Shown: positions 27,480-36,378 of the stretch, in pieces | How positions within the stretch are numbered: the first letter of the stretch is position 1 | Layout of the letters: every line of letters starts with the position of its first letter | Assembly (NCBI GenBank): GCA_030840105.1 | Contig: JAUZGC010000193.1 | Location: forward strand, 1 to 36,712 | Direction of reading: 5' to 3' | DNA length: 36,712 nt | Source of the DNA: Microbacteriaceae bacterium | Lineage (GTDB): Bacteria > Actinomycetota > Actinomycetes > Actinomycetales > Microbacteriaceae | Notes under the pieces: generated by a model | What the model saw: only the letters and a program-made list of their open reading frames with translations | The model's database searches: none | Told to the model about the DNA's origin: nothing | Program-made: the position numbers and the translations under genes

Positions 27480-28499
27480 TCACCGCGCGGTTGCGCCGAG
27501 GATCCGCTCGAACAGGGCGAGGTAGTCGTCGACCATGCGGCCCGCACTGAACCGGTTGGTCGCATCGACCCGACAATCGAGGCGATCGAGCTCGCCGATG
27601 CGGGTGACGGCCGACACGGCCTCGTCCGAGTCAGCAACCAGAAACCCTGTCACCGCCGGCCGGATCAGCTCAGGCATCGAGCCAAGCGGACTCGCAATGA
27701 CCGGAGTCCCCGTCGCGAGCGCCTCGATGACGGACAGGCCGAACGGTTCGGCGAAACTGATGAGGTGCAACAGCGCCCTCGCTCCGCCGAGGAGCGCATC
27801 CCGCTCGATCGGCCCGACCGGGCCGGCGTACGTGACGTCGACGCCGTCGATGTGCGGCTGCACGGCATCCCGGAAGTAGGCCTGGTCCTGGATGATGCCC
27901 GCGATGACAAGCGGCAGCCCTGCCCGCCTGGCGACCTCGATGGCCAGATGCGTTCCTTTGTCCGGGTGGATCCGGCCGAGAAACAGCAGGTACTGCCCGT
28001 GGTCGGGCACGAAGGTGAACCGGCTCGTGTCAATGCCGTGGTAGATCGTCGCGTCGTAACTCAGATCCGGATGACGGTTCGCGTCGCTGATCGCTACGTA
28101 ATGGGCGATGTCGTCATATGCACGATAGACGGGCACGATCCGGGGCGACGAGAAACCGTGGATGGTCGTGACCATCGGCGTTGACACGAGCCGACTGTAG
28201 CTGAGCGGCATGAAATCGAAATGGTTTGCGAGCACATCGAATTCGGATGCCGCCTCGAACGCCGCGGCGTTGTGCAGGGCCTCTGACGCCTTGGCGTCGA
28301 GCCGAGCGTCCTCCTCGTAGCCGGCAGCAACGGCGCTGTGGAGTTTCGCAGATGTCGCGGAGTCCGCGGTGGCGAACAGGGTCACGTCGTGCCCGCGCGC
28401 AACGAAGCCTTCGGTCAGGGTCGAGGCAATCTGCTCCCACGGCCCGTAGTGCAGCGGCGGCAAGCGGTGTGCGATCGATGCGATCACGCCTATCTTCAC
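27480..28499 (-). CDS. Glycosyltransferase, GT4-like
   Basis: MKIGVIASIAHRLPPLHYGPWEQIASTLTEGFVARGHDVTLFAT...YLLFLGRIHPDKGTHLAIEVARRAGLPLVIAG...SFAEPFGLSVIEALATGTPVIASPLGSMPELI. Confidence 0.9.
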   Translation of the reverse strand: MKIGVIASIAHRLPPLHYGPWEQIASTLTEGFVARGHDVTLFATADSATSAKLHSAVAAGYEEDARLDAKASEALHNAAAFEAASEFDVLANHFDFMPLSYSRLVSTPMVTTIHGFSSPRIVPVYRAYDDIAHYVAISDANRHPDLSYDATIYHGIDTSRFTFVPDHGQYLLFLGRIHPDKGTHLAIEVARRAGLPLVIAGIIQDQAYFRDAVQPHIDGVDVTYAGPVGPIERDALLGGARALLHLISFAEPFGLSVIEALATGTPVIASPLGSMPELIRPAVTGFLVADSDEAVSAVTRIGELDRLDCRVDATNRFSAGRMVDDYLALFERILGATAR

Positions 28500-28720
28500 G
28501 TGTCCTCCGAAACCGTCCTATACACGAGAAACGATGCTAAGGTCAAATTATCGGTTGCTTCTATTTGCCAAGCACCTTCTGGATCTCCCGGTAGTCGTGT
28601 CCGATCCGCCCGTGGGGTATCCGGGCCGATTTCACTTCACTACGTATCCACGGCAGGAATGCCGACACCGCGTCGCCGATGGCGACAGGAGATGTTGTGT
28701 TACACCCGGGGAGGTTCATC

Positions 28721-29854
28721 GTGGCCGTTTCATATGGAATTCTTAGCACCTATCCGCCCACACAGTGCGGTCTCGCGAGCTTCAGTAAGGCACTTGTCGA
28801 TTCGCTCCGGTCCCCGGATGACGTGGTGGGTGTCGTGCGCGTTCTCGACGCGCGCGAGCCCTCCGCTTTCCCTGAAGTCATCCACCAATGGGTGCGTGGG
28901 GAAATCGGCGGTTCGATCGCCGCGTCCGCTGCTCTCAATGCGCATGACGTTGCAATCGTCCAGCATGAATACGGAATCTTCGCTGGCCGGGATGGTGCCG
29001 ACGTGCTCGAGGTTATCCGCGCCCTCTGGGTTCCGACGATCGTGGTGCTGCACACGGTCCTGACCACTCCGACCCCCCACCAGCGAGAGATCCTGGAAGA
29101 GATAGTGCGCTTGTGCGTCACCGTCGTGACCATGACCCAGACCGCACGCACACGCCTGATCGCACACTACAAGGTCGACGCCGACAAGGTCCGCGTGGTC
29201 CCTCACGGTGCCGCGGAGAACAAGGCCGTTGACTCAGGTGAAGTGCGCTCGCCCGCGACATCCCCCGTCGTCCTGACCTGGGGCCTGCTTGGCGAGGGCA
29301 AGGGCATCGAATGGGCAATCGACGCCATGGCACAGTTGCGTGACCTGCGCCCGGCTCCGCGCTACAGCGTGGTCGGCCAGACGCATCCGCGTGTTCTCGA
29401 GCGGCACGGCGAACGCTATCGGGACAGCCTTACCCTCCGCGCCAGGGAACTGGGTGTGGCCGTGGACTTCGACGCGCGATACCTCGAGCGGACAGAGCTC
29501 CAGCGCCTCGTACAGCGGGCCGACGTCGTGCTCCTGCCATACGACTCGGTCGACCAAGTGACCTCCGGGGTGCTCATCGAGGCCGTGACAGCGGGTAAGC
29601 CCGTCGTTTCCACCGGATTCCCGCACGCGGCGGAGCTGCTCGCAAGCGGCGCCGGCCTCATCGTGGAACGGCAGGATCCCGCCGCAATCGCGCAGGCCGT
29701 GCGGCGCATCCTCACCGAGCCGGGCCTGGCGGCCAGCATGGCGGCCGAATCACGCAGGATCGCGCCGGAGTTGCTATGGCCGGCCGTCGCCGACCAATAC
29801 CGTGAGGTTGCCGCACACGCTCTCCGCAAAGAGTCCGTGTTCGCCACCGGATGA
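28721..29854 (+). CDS. Glycosyltransferase, GT4-like
   Basis: VAVSYGILSTYPPTQCGLASFSKALVDSL...VQHEYGIFAGRDG...LTWGLLGEGKGIEWAIDAMAQL...LLPYDSVDQVTSGVLIEAVTAGKPVVSTGFPHAAELLASGAGLIV. GTG at 28721 after GGGGAGG (ORF track start 28679). Confidence 0.88.
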   Translation: MAVSYGILSTYPPTQCGLASFSKALVDSLRSPDDVVGVVRVLDAREPSAFPEVIHQWVRGEIGGSIAASAALNAHDVAIVQHEYGIFAGRDGADVLEVIRALWVPTIVVLHTVLTTPTPHQREILEEIVRLCVTVVTMTQTARTRLIAHYKVDADKVRVVPHGAAENKAVDSGEVRSPATSPVVLTWGLLGEGKGIEWAIDAMAQLRDLRPAPRYSVVGQTHPRVLERHGERYRDSLTLRARELGVAVDFDARYLERTELQRLVQRADVVLLPYDSVDQVTSGVLIEAVTAGKPVVSTGFPHAAELLASGAGLIVERQDPAAIAQAVRRILTEPGLAASMAAESRRIAPELLWPAVADQYREVAAHALRKESVFATG

Positions 29855-32331
29855 CGATCCCTGCTGTGTCATTTGAGCACCTGTTCCACCTCAGCGACGA
29901 GACGGGCCTCTTCGAACACGCCGAACTCACTGAGCCACGCACCGAACATGGCTACTGCGTCGATGACGTCGCCCGCGGACTGATTGTGGCCGTTCGTGAG
30001 CCCAATCCGTCCGACCGGCTCGTCGCCCTCTCGCGGGTCTACCTGCGGTTCATCATCAACGCCCAGACCGCCGACGGCAGGTTCCACAATCGGCGCGGGC
30101 TGGGCCAGGGCTGGCAGGATGAGGCGGCTCTCGAGGATGCGTGGGGCCGTGCACTCTGGGGCCTGGGCACCGCCGTCGCCCACTCGCCCGCGCTCGCCGA
30201 CGAGGCGCTCGCCGGCTTCAACATCGGCGCAATCCGCCGTTCTCCGTGGTCAAGGGCGATGGCCTTCGCCGCGCTCGGAGCCGCGGAAGTGCTTCGCATC
30301 GAGCCACACAGCGTCATCGCGCAGGAGCTGCTGGCGGATGCCGCGAAACTCATCGGGTCCCCGTCGGACGTCCGGGATTGGACGTGGCCCGAGTCCCGCC
30401 TGCGCTATTCGAACGCTGCGCTGCCCGAGGCACTCCTGGCAGCCGGGTCCCTCCTGGGGGACGCGACGGCACTCGCCGACGGGTACGCCATGCTGCGTTG
30501 GCTCCTCGACCTCGAGACGGCCGGCGGTCATCTTTCGGTGGCTCCGGTCGGCGGCTGGGCGATCGGGGAGCCGAAGCCTGGGTTCGACCAGCAACCCATC
30601 GAGGTCGCCGCCATGGCCGATGCCTGCGCACTCGCGTTCGAGCTGACGGGCGACCCGCGCTGGAAAGACGGCCTCCTCAGTTGCGCCGCGTGGTTCCTCG
30701 GCGACAACGACGCCCATACCGCCCTGAACGACCCGGAGAGCGGCGGCGGGTGCGACGGCCTCGAGCGGGATGGACGAAACGAGAATCAGGGAGCAGAGTC
30801 AACGCTTGCGCTGATTTCCACCATGCAACAAGCGCACGGCATCCTTGCGATCCCGGTCGGCGACGACCACGCGCTCGTGCGCCGGGGGACATCCGTCCTG
30901 CGTGCCGACCCGCGTCGCGTCATCAGCAAGATTTACCTCCCCGGACAGGAGATCCTGGAAAGCGGCGTCTCGCGCGCGGATGCGGTCATCCGTCGCATCC
31001 TGGCGATGACCGACGAGGATGTCTCCCTCACCCTCGCCGCGACCGTGCGCCAGTTCGACTGGCGACACAACGACCTCCACGCAACCTTCCTCGAGAACTA
31101 CGCGCTCGTCGCCCACCGCATTCCAGAGGGCGTAGAGGTGTCCGCGAAACGTCGCGACCTGATCGGAGCGTATTACACGCAGGAATATGCGATTGAGGGA
31201 GCCGCCCTGCTCAACCCCTCGATGGTTGCGCACCCGGACCAGACGCATCTCGCGCCCGGCGCACTGCGCTTCATCATGAGTGTCCGCGCGGTTGGTGAAG
31301 GTCACATCTCAAGTATCGGATTTCGCACGGGTGTGCTTACCGCCGCAGGCGGTCTGCGGTTCGACGATCCCGGCACGCAACTCGTCACACCCCAGGTCAC
31401 GCCGGCGACCATCTCGCGAGAGTTTCTTCGCGATGCCCTCGCCGAGCGCACCGACGCGACGATTGCGCGCCACGTGCTCAGCCTTCTCCCCGCTCAGTTC
31501 AGCCAGTCCGATCTGGATGTCGCGCTCGCCTCGGTGCGGCGGGACCGGCTGACCCGCGGCAGCTCGGACGCGATTGTTGACCAGATCCGCTGGATCGCAT
31601 CCTGCAACTACGGATTTCACTTCCCGGCCCATCGCCCCCTCTCGGAGCGCGTGATCTACCCGACAAGTGCCGATGAGAGCCATGGTGCAGAGGATGCGCG
31701 CTTCGTGCGGTTCACCGAGGATGACGGCACGGTCACGTACTACGCCACTTACACCGCGTTCGACGGATCCCACGTCGCGCCGCGCTTGCTCAAGACCGAC
31801 GATTTCGTGACATTCGAAAGCACCCAGCTCATCGGGCACGCCGCGAAAGACAAGGGCATGGCGCTGTTTCCGCGCCGCTTCGATGGCCGGTACCTGGCGC
31901 TGTCCCGCTGGGATCGAGAGAGCATCGGCATCGCGAGTTCGGCAGACGGCCGTAAATGGGGCGATCCGGTCACTCTGCTTGCACCGAAGCATCCTTGGGA
32001 GCTGATCCAGATGGGAAATGGCGGATCACCGATCGAGACCTCCGAGGGCTGGCTCGTCCTCACCCACGGCGTCGGACCCATGCGGTCGTACGGGATCGGC
32101 GCTGTCCTGCTCGACCGCGATGACCCGACCAAGCTCATCGGCTCACTGTCCCACCCGATCCTGACCCCGACGGAGGATGAGCGTGAAGGCTATGTGCCCA
32201 ACGTCGTCTACACCTGTGGCGCCCTGGTCCATAACGACAATCTCGTCCTGCCGTATGGCTGCAGCGACTCCGCGATCCGCGTTGCATTGATCGACGTGGC
32301 TGAACTCCTGGAACGACTACGCGCCTCATAA
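29851..32331 (+). CDS. Two-domain protein: N-terminal alpha-toroid glycosidase-like domain plus C-terminal GH130-like glycosidase/phosphorylase domain
   Basis: N-terminal HGYCVDDVARGLIVAV and repeated helical segments; C-terminal RRDLIGAYYTQEYAIEGAALLNPSMVAHPDQTHLAPGALRFIMSVRAVGEGHISSIGFRTGV, GAEDARFVRFTEDDGTVTYYATYTAFDG, KGMALFPRRFDGRYLALSRWD. ATGA overlap with the upstream glycosyltransferase. Confidence 0.8.
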   Translation: MTIPAVSFEHLFHLSDETGLFEHAELTEPRTEHGYCVDDVARGLIVAVREPNPSDRLVALSRVYLRFIINAQTADGRFHNRRGLGQGWQDEAALEDAWGRALWGLGTAVAHSPALADEALAGFNIGAIRRSPWSRAMAFAALGAAEVLRIEPHSVIAQELLADAAKLIGSPSDVRDWTWPESRLRYSNAALPEALLAAGSLLGDATALADGYAMLRWLLDLETAGGHLSVAPVGGWAIGEPKPGFDQQPIEVAAMADACALAFELTGDPRWKDGLLSCAAWFLGDNDAHTALNDPESGGGCDGLERDGRNENQGAESTLALISTMQQAHGILAIPVGDDHALVRRGTSVLRADPRRVISKIYLPGQEILESGVSRADAVIRRILAMTDEDVSLTLAATVRQFDWRHNDLHATFLENYALVAHRIPEGVEVSAKRRDLIGAYYTQEYAIEGAALLNPSMVAHPDQTHLAPGALRFIMSVRAVGEGHISSIGFRTGVLTAAGGLRFDDPGTQLVTPQVTPATISREFLRDALAERTDATIARHVLSLLPAQFSQSDLDVALASVRRDRLTRGSSDAIVDQIRWIASCNYGFHFPAHRPLSERVIYPTSADESHGAEDARFVRFTEDDGTVTYYATYTAFDGSHVAPRLLKTDDFVTFESTQLIGHAAKDKGMALFPRRFDGRYLALSRWDRESIGIASSADGRKWGDPVTLLAPKHPWELIQMGNGGSPIETSEGWLVLTHGVGPMRSYGIGAVLLDRDDPTKLIGSLSHPILTPTEDEREGYVPNVVYTCGALVHNDNLVLPYGCSDSAIRVALIDVAELLERLRAS

Positions 32332-32433
32332 GGAGGGACCTCCCAGTCTCGCCGCTGAAACCTGAGGATGTTTTCATCCTGAACGGCTCCGCTCCACTGC
32401 TTCGGCAAAGCTGGCATCGGTAGCGTTCACAGC

Positions 32434-33915
32434 ATGTCATCGCACAGCTCGCGCATGCGATCGCCCTCCGCAGCCGTTGACCAGCGGCCTGCTGACCGCC
32501 TGACAGTGACCTCATCCGGCTCATCCGTGCGACTGGGAAACCTGTGGCGTGGACACCGTGACCTGGTGATTTCCGTTGTGATCCTGACTATCGGGGCCCT
32601 CGTCGCATGGATGCGGCTCCCTGCCGCCGCCCAGGACACGCTCTGGGCCGAGGATGCCCGCATCTTCCTCAACCAGGCCGTACAACGCGGACCGATCCCG
32701 GCCCTGTTCAACTCGTACGCCGGGTACCTGCACACCGTCCCACGCATGATTGCGGGCCTGACGGTGCAGTTCGTTCCCATCGAGCTGTGGGCGAACTCGA
32801 TGGCGGCGGGCGCCTGCATCGTTGCGGCGGGCGTTGCCGCGCTCGTTTTCGTGTGTTCTCGTGACGTCGTCGGCTGGCTTCCCGCTCGGCTCGTCCTGGC
32901 GAGCATCACCATCCTCGTTCCGCTCGCACCACGTGAGGTTCTCGGCAACACCGCGAACCTGCACTGGTACTTCCTCTGGCTCACGCCGTGGCTGCTGCTC
33001 TATCGGCCCCGAAGCCGTTCCGGGGCGTGGATGCTTTCAGTCGCGGCGCTGCTCGCGGCGCTCACCGAAATCCAAATGGCCATGTTCGTCCCACTGCTGC
33101 TCTGGCGTTTCCGTGATCGCGTGCGGTGGCCCGTGCGCATCCTCTTCCTCGTGGGAGTTGCGGCTCAGATCGGCACGACGCTCCTGTGGCCGCGCGGGCA
33201 CAGCACCGCGCAATTGATCGAGCCTGCGTCGCTCGCATACGGGTACCTGATCAATTGCGTCATGACGATCTGGCTGCCGTCGGCGCTCGACATCGGCAAA
33301 CTGCTCACGAGCGTTGGACCGATCGCGTGCATCGTGTTTCTCCTTCCCTTCCTGGCCGCGGCCGGATGGGGGTTCCGCTACGGCACCCGACTCAAGCGCG
33401 TGATGATCGTCACCCTCCTTCTCGGCTCGGCCGTGCTGTACGTGATTGCAGTCGAAATCAGTCCGGGCACGTTCTACGACTACGCCAGGATGACGACACA
33501 GCAGCTGGCCGTTCCATGGCTCGCGCGATACGGTGTCGTGCCGTCGATGATGCTGCTCGCGCTCGTTCCGATCGCAGTGACGACGCGGCGCCCTCGTTCT
33601 GCCGCCGCGTCACTGCGGACGCCGGTTCCTCCGGCCGCGTCGCGGGCGCTACGCAGGGCCACGCGGCTGGCACTGCCGTGGGCGGCGTCCGTGCTCATCA
33701 TCGCGCTCATGCTTGCCCAGTTCGGGCCGGCATCGACGCGCCGATCCGGTGGCCCGTTGTATCAACCCCAGGTTGCCGCCCAGGCGCGGGCCTGCCTCAC
33801 GAAACCGGCGTCGGATACGGTCCCGCTCGCAGGAGCGCCCGCATCCGATTGGAAGGTTTACGTCCCCTGCAGCCTTCTCGACAGCCAGAACCTCTCGGCT
33901 CCCAAGGCCGGCTAA
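32434..33915 (+). CDS. Polytopic membrane protein, possibly a GT-C-type glycosyltransferase
   Basis: 493 aa with many TM helices; first large loop contains AAQDTLWAEDARIFLNQAVQRGPIPALFNSYAGYLHTVPRMIA. Confidence 0.65.
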   Translation: MSSHSSRMRSPSAAVDQRPADRLTVTSSGSSVRLGNLWRGHRDLVISVVILTIGALVAWMRLPAAAQDTLWAEDARIFLNQAVQRGPIPALFNSYAGYLHTVPRMIAGLTVQFVPIELWANSMAAGACIVAAGVAALVFVCSRDVVGWLPARLVLASITILVPLAPREVLGNTANLHWYFLWLTPWLLLYRPRSRSGAWMLSVAALLAALTEIQMAMFVPLLLWRFRDRVRWPVRILFLVGVAAQIGTTLLWPRGHSTAQLIEPASLAYGYLINCVMTIWLPSALDIGKLLTSVGPIACIVFLLPFLAAAGWGFRYGTRLKRVMIVTLLLGSAVLYVIAVEISPGTFYDYARMTTQQLAVPWLARYGVVPSMMLLALVPIAVTTRRPRSAAASLRTPVPPAASRALRRATRLALPWAASVLIIALMLAQFGPASTRRSGGPLYQPQVAAQARACLTKPASDTVPLAGAPASDWKVYVPCSLLDSQNLSAPKAG

Positions 33916-33940
33916 GGGGCAAACGCCCGCGCGCAAGGTC

Positions 33941-34000
33941 CGCGAGTCCGCACGAATGGCGATCCAGCTGGATCCAGCGCGCCATTTGTGCAGACTCGCG
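33941..34000. terminator. Long imperfect inverted repeat between convergent genes (probable bidirectional terminator)
   Basis: CGCGAGTCCGCACGAATGGCG (33941..33961) / CGCCATTTGTGCAGACTCGCG (33980..34000), 19 of 21 positions complementary; loop contains ATCCAGCTGGAT palindrome. Confidence 0.65.
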
Positions 34001-34044
34001 GGCGTCGGCGGGCGCCCGGCGCACCGAGACCCGCGCGACGCCAG

Positions 34045-35466
34045 CTAGTCTGCGGCGAGGGCGCGCACGGGCGCGATCCGGGTGGCGCGCCGCGCGGGCA
34101 GCACAGACGCGACGATCGCGATCACGAGGGCGCCGGCGATGATCGACCCGATGATCCAGGCCGGGATCGTCGGCCAGAAGAACCCGCCGATGTGGCCGTC
34201 TGACGCGATCGCGGCGAGCACGCCGGCCCATCCGTAGATCACACCGAGAACCAGGCCGACGCCGCCGCCCACGATCGTCAGCTGCACGCTCTCGGCCAGC
34301 ACCATGCGGCGAACCTGGCTCCGCGTGAATCCCAGCGCGCGCAGAAGGCCGATCTCCCGACGACGCTGCAGAACGCTGAGCGAGAGGCTGTTGACCAGGC
34401 CGATCGCTGCGATCACCAGGGAGAAGCCGATCAGGACGTCGAGCACCCCCATCGTCAGGTGGAGGAAAGTCTTGTCGCTTCCGGCCGCGGCCCCAGCGTT
34501 GTTCGCAACCGGTGTCGTCTGTGCGACGAACGACTGCCCGGCCACCGTGAACATCGTCACGAGCGTGACGCCGATGATCAGCCCGATCGTCGACCGTGAC
34601 GCACGCGCCGGGTAGCGAAGCGCATTTGCGCTCGCCAGGGCGCTGGAGACCCCCGGACCGGTCAGGGCACCAACCCGCTTGAGGATCGGCGGGATGAAGA
34701 GGTTTGCACCGAGGACGAAGCCGAGGAAGCTGAGGCCGCCACCCGGGGCCGCGATCAGCACGCCGAGTGGCGATCGCAGACCGATCACCACGCCGACGAG
34801 GAGCATGCCAAGCCCCCCAAAGAACATCACGATCACGGCGACCCGATTGCGCGCACCGATGCTTCGGAGCGTCGCGACGCTGGGCTCCTGAGCGTGGCCC
34901 GCGGCCTCGAGGGGAGAAGCAGAGAGCAGCTTCCGGGAACCGAACCACGCGGATCCCGCCGTGCTCAGGATGCCGACGATCACTGGCGTCACGAGGAGCG
35001 GCGTTCCCAGGTTGACCGGGACGGGCACGAACGTGCCGTTGTCGACGAGGGCCTGGTACGTTCCCGCGATGATCAGGAGGCCGAGGATGAGACCCGCGGC
35101 CGAACCAACGAAGCCCACGACGACGCCCTCGATCGCAATCGAGCCGCGCAGTGAGCGGGATGTCGCACCCAGCAGACGCAGCAACGCGATGTGCTTCGCC
35201 CGACCGGTCATGATGATGCCGAAGGTGTTTGCGGTCACAATGCACGCGACGAAAATCGCCACGAACAGGAAGAGCACACTGAGGATGCCGAGAAGCGCGC
35301 GCACGAATCCGTGACTGACGAACTGTCCCCCGACCGACTGCACGCTCAACACGGTTTCCAGCTCGATCACCATCGTCGCGAAGACGGAGGTGATGACCGC
35401 GACAAGCAGGCTCGACGTGTGCTGCGATCCGCGATGACGCAATTCGCGAAACGCGAGAGCGATCAT
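34045..35466 (-). CDS. ABC transporter permease, FtsX/MacB-like
   Basis: [35 protein letters not shown]...AKHIALLRLLGATSRSLRGSIAIEGVVVGFVGSAAGLILGLL...LQRRREIGLLRALGFTRSQVRRMVLAESVQLTIVGGGVGLVLG. Confidence 0.9.
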   Translation of the reverse strand: MIALAFRELRHRGSQHTSSLLVAVITSVFATMVIELETVLSVQSVGGQFVSHGFVRALLGILSVLFLFVAIFVACIVTANTFGIIMTGRAKHIALLRLLGATSRSLRGSIAIEGVVVGFVGSAAGLILGLLIIAGTYQALVDNGTFVPVPVNLGTPLLVTPVIVGILSTAGSAWFGSRKLLSASPLEAAGHAQEPSVATLRSIGARNRVAVIVMFFGGLGMLLVGVVIGLRSPLGVLIAAPGGGLSFLGFVLGANLFIPPILKRVGALTGPGVSSALASANALRYPARASRSTIGLIIGVTLVTMFTVAGQSFVAQTTPVANNAGAAAGSDKTFLHLTMGVLDVLIGFSLVIAAIGLVNSLSLSVLQRRREIGLLRALGFTRSQVRRMVLAESVQLTIVGGGVGLVLGVIYGWAGVLAAIASDGHIGGFFWPTIPAWIIGSIIAGALVIAIVASVLPARRATRIAPVRALAAD

Positions 35467-36218
35467 GCCCGAACCTCGAGATCGAGGGCGATCTCGGACA
35501 GGGTCTTGGCATCCGTCGCTGCAACGTCCCTCGCGATGCGTCCGTCCGCGATGAAGACGACACGGTCAGCATAGGAAGCCGCGACCGGGTCGTGCGTGAC
35601 CAGGACGACGGACTGTCCGAACTCGCTCGTGGATTGACGAAGGATCGAGAGCACCTCGCGACCCGACCGCGAGTCGAGGCTTCCGGTCGGCTCATCCGCG
35701 AAGATCAGGCTTGGCTGCATCGCGAGCGCACGGACGATGGCCACCCTCTGCTGCTGTCCGCCGGACAGCTCGTGCGGACGACGGCCTTCCATCGCCCCCA
35801 GGCCGAGGCCGGCCAGGAGGGTACGCACCCGCGCGAAGTGCTCGGCGGTGGGCTTCACGCCGTCGAGCTCGAACGGGAGCACCACGTTGCCCATGACGGT
35901 GAGCGTCGGCACGAGGTTGAATGCCTGGAAGACGAATCCGATCTGGCGGCGCCGGAGAACGGTCAGCTGGTCGTCGTCGAGCCCGCTCAGATCGCTCTTG
36001 CCGATGATCACCCGACCACTTGTCGGCGTATCCAGTCCGGCGAGCATGTGCATGAGGGTCGACTTGCCCGAACCGCTCGGCCCCATGATCGCCGTGAGCT
36101 TGCCCCGCTCGATGTCGAGGTCGATGTGGCGCAAGGCCGTTACGACTCCATCACCGGTGCCGTAGGTCTTGCCCACACCACGAGCACTGGCGACAATCGT
36201 CGATTCGCTGGCTGTCAT
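35463..36218 (-). CDS. ABC transporter ATP-binding protein (LolD/MacB type)
   Basis: Walker [11 protein letters not shown], signature [16 protein letters not shown], Walker [34 protein letters not shown] at 36218 after GAGGAGAG. Confidence 0.93.
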   Translation of the reverse strand: MTASESTIVASARGVGKTYGTGDGVVTALRHIDLDIERGKLTAIMGPSGSGKSTLMHMLAGLDTPTSGRVIIGKSDLSGLDDDQLTVLRRRQIGFVFQAFNLVPTLTVMGNVVLPFELDGVKPTAEHFARVRTLLAGLGLGAMEGRRPHELSGGQQQRVAIVRALAMQPSLIFADEPTGSLDSRSGREVLSILRQSTSEFGQSVVLVTHDPVAASYADRVVFIADGRIARDVAATDAKTLSEIALDLEVRA

Positions 36219-36302
36219 CTCTCTCCTCAATCACCGTCGCGAATCCGATCGCGAGTCTGATCAGCCTAAAGAGAGGTGCGGGCTGCAGGCTCGGAGAGTG
36301 CT

Positions 36303-36339
36303 GGGGTGGCATGAAGGATCGTTCAGGTCCAGCCACCCC
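36303..36339 (-). terminator. Hairpin downstream of aldo/keto reductase
   Basis: GGGGTGGC (36303..36310) / GCCACCCC (36332..36339), perfect 8-bp arms. Confidence 0.5.
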
Positions 36340-36378
36340 GGCACTGACGCGCGTGTTACGGCACGAGCGACGCGCCTC

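Noticed and set aside
32365-32380. AGGATG-tttt-CATCCT hairpin between the GH130 fusion and the membrane protein
   Set aside because: Only a 6-bp stem, common by chance; too weak to call a terminator.
33797-35695. 632-aa minus-strand ORF
   Set aside because: Out-of-frame with the well-supported ABC permease and ATPase on the same strand; translation is Arg/Pro-rich shadow sequence.
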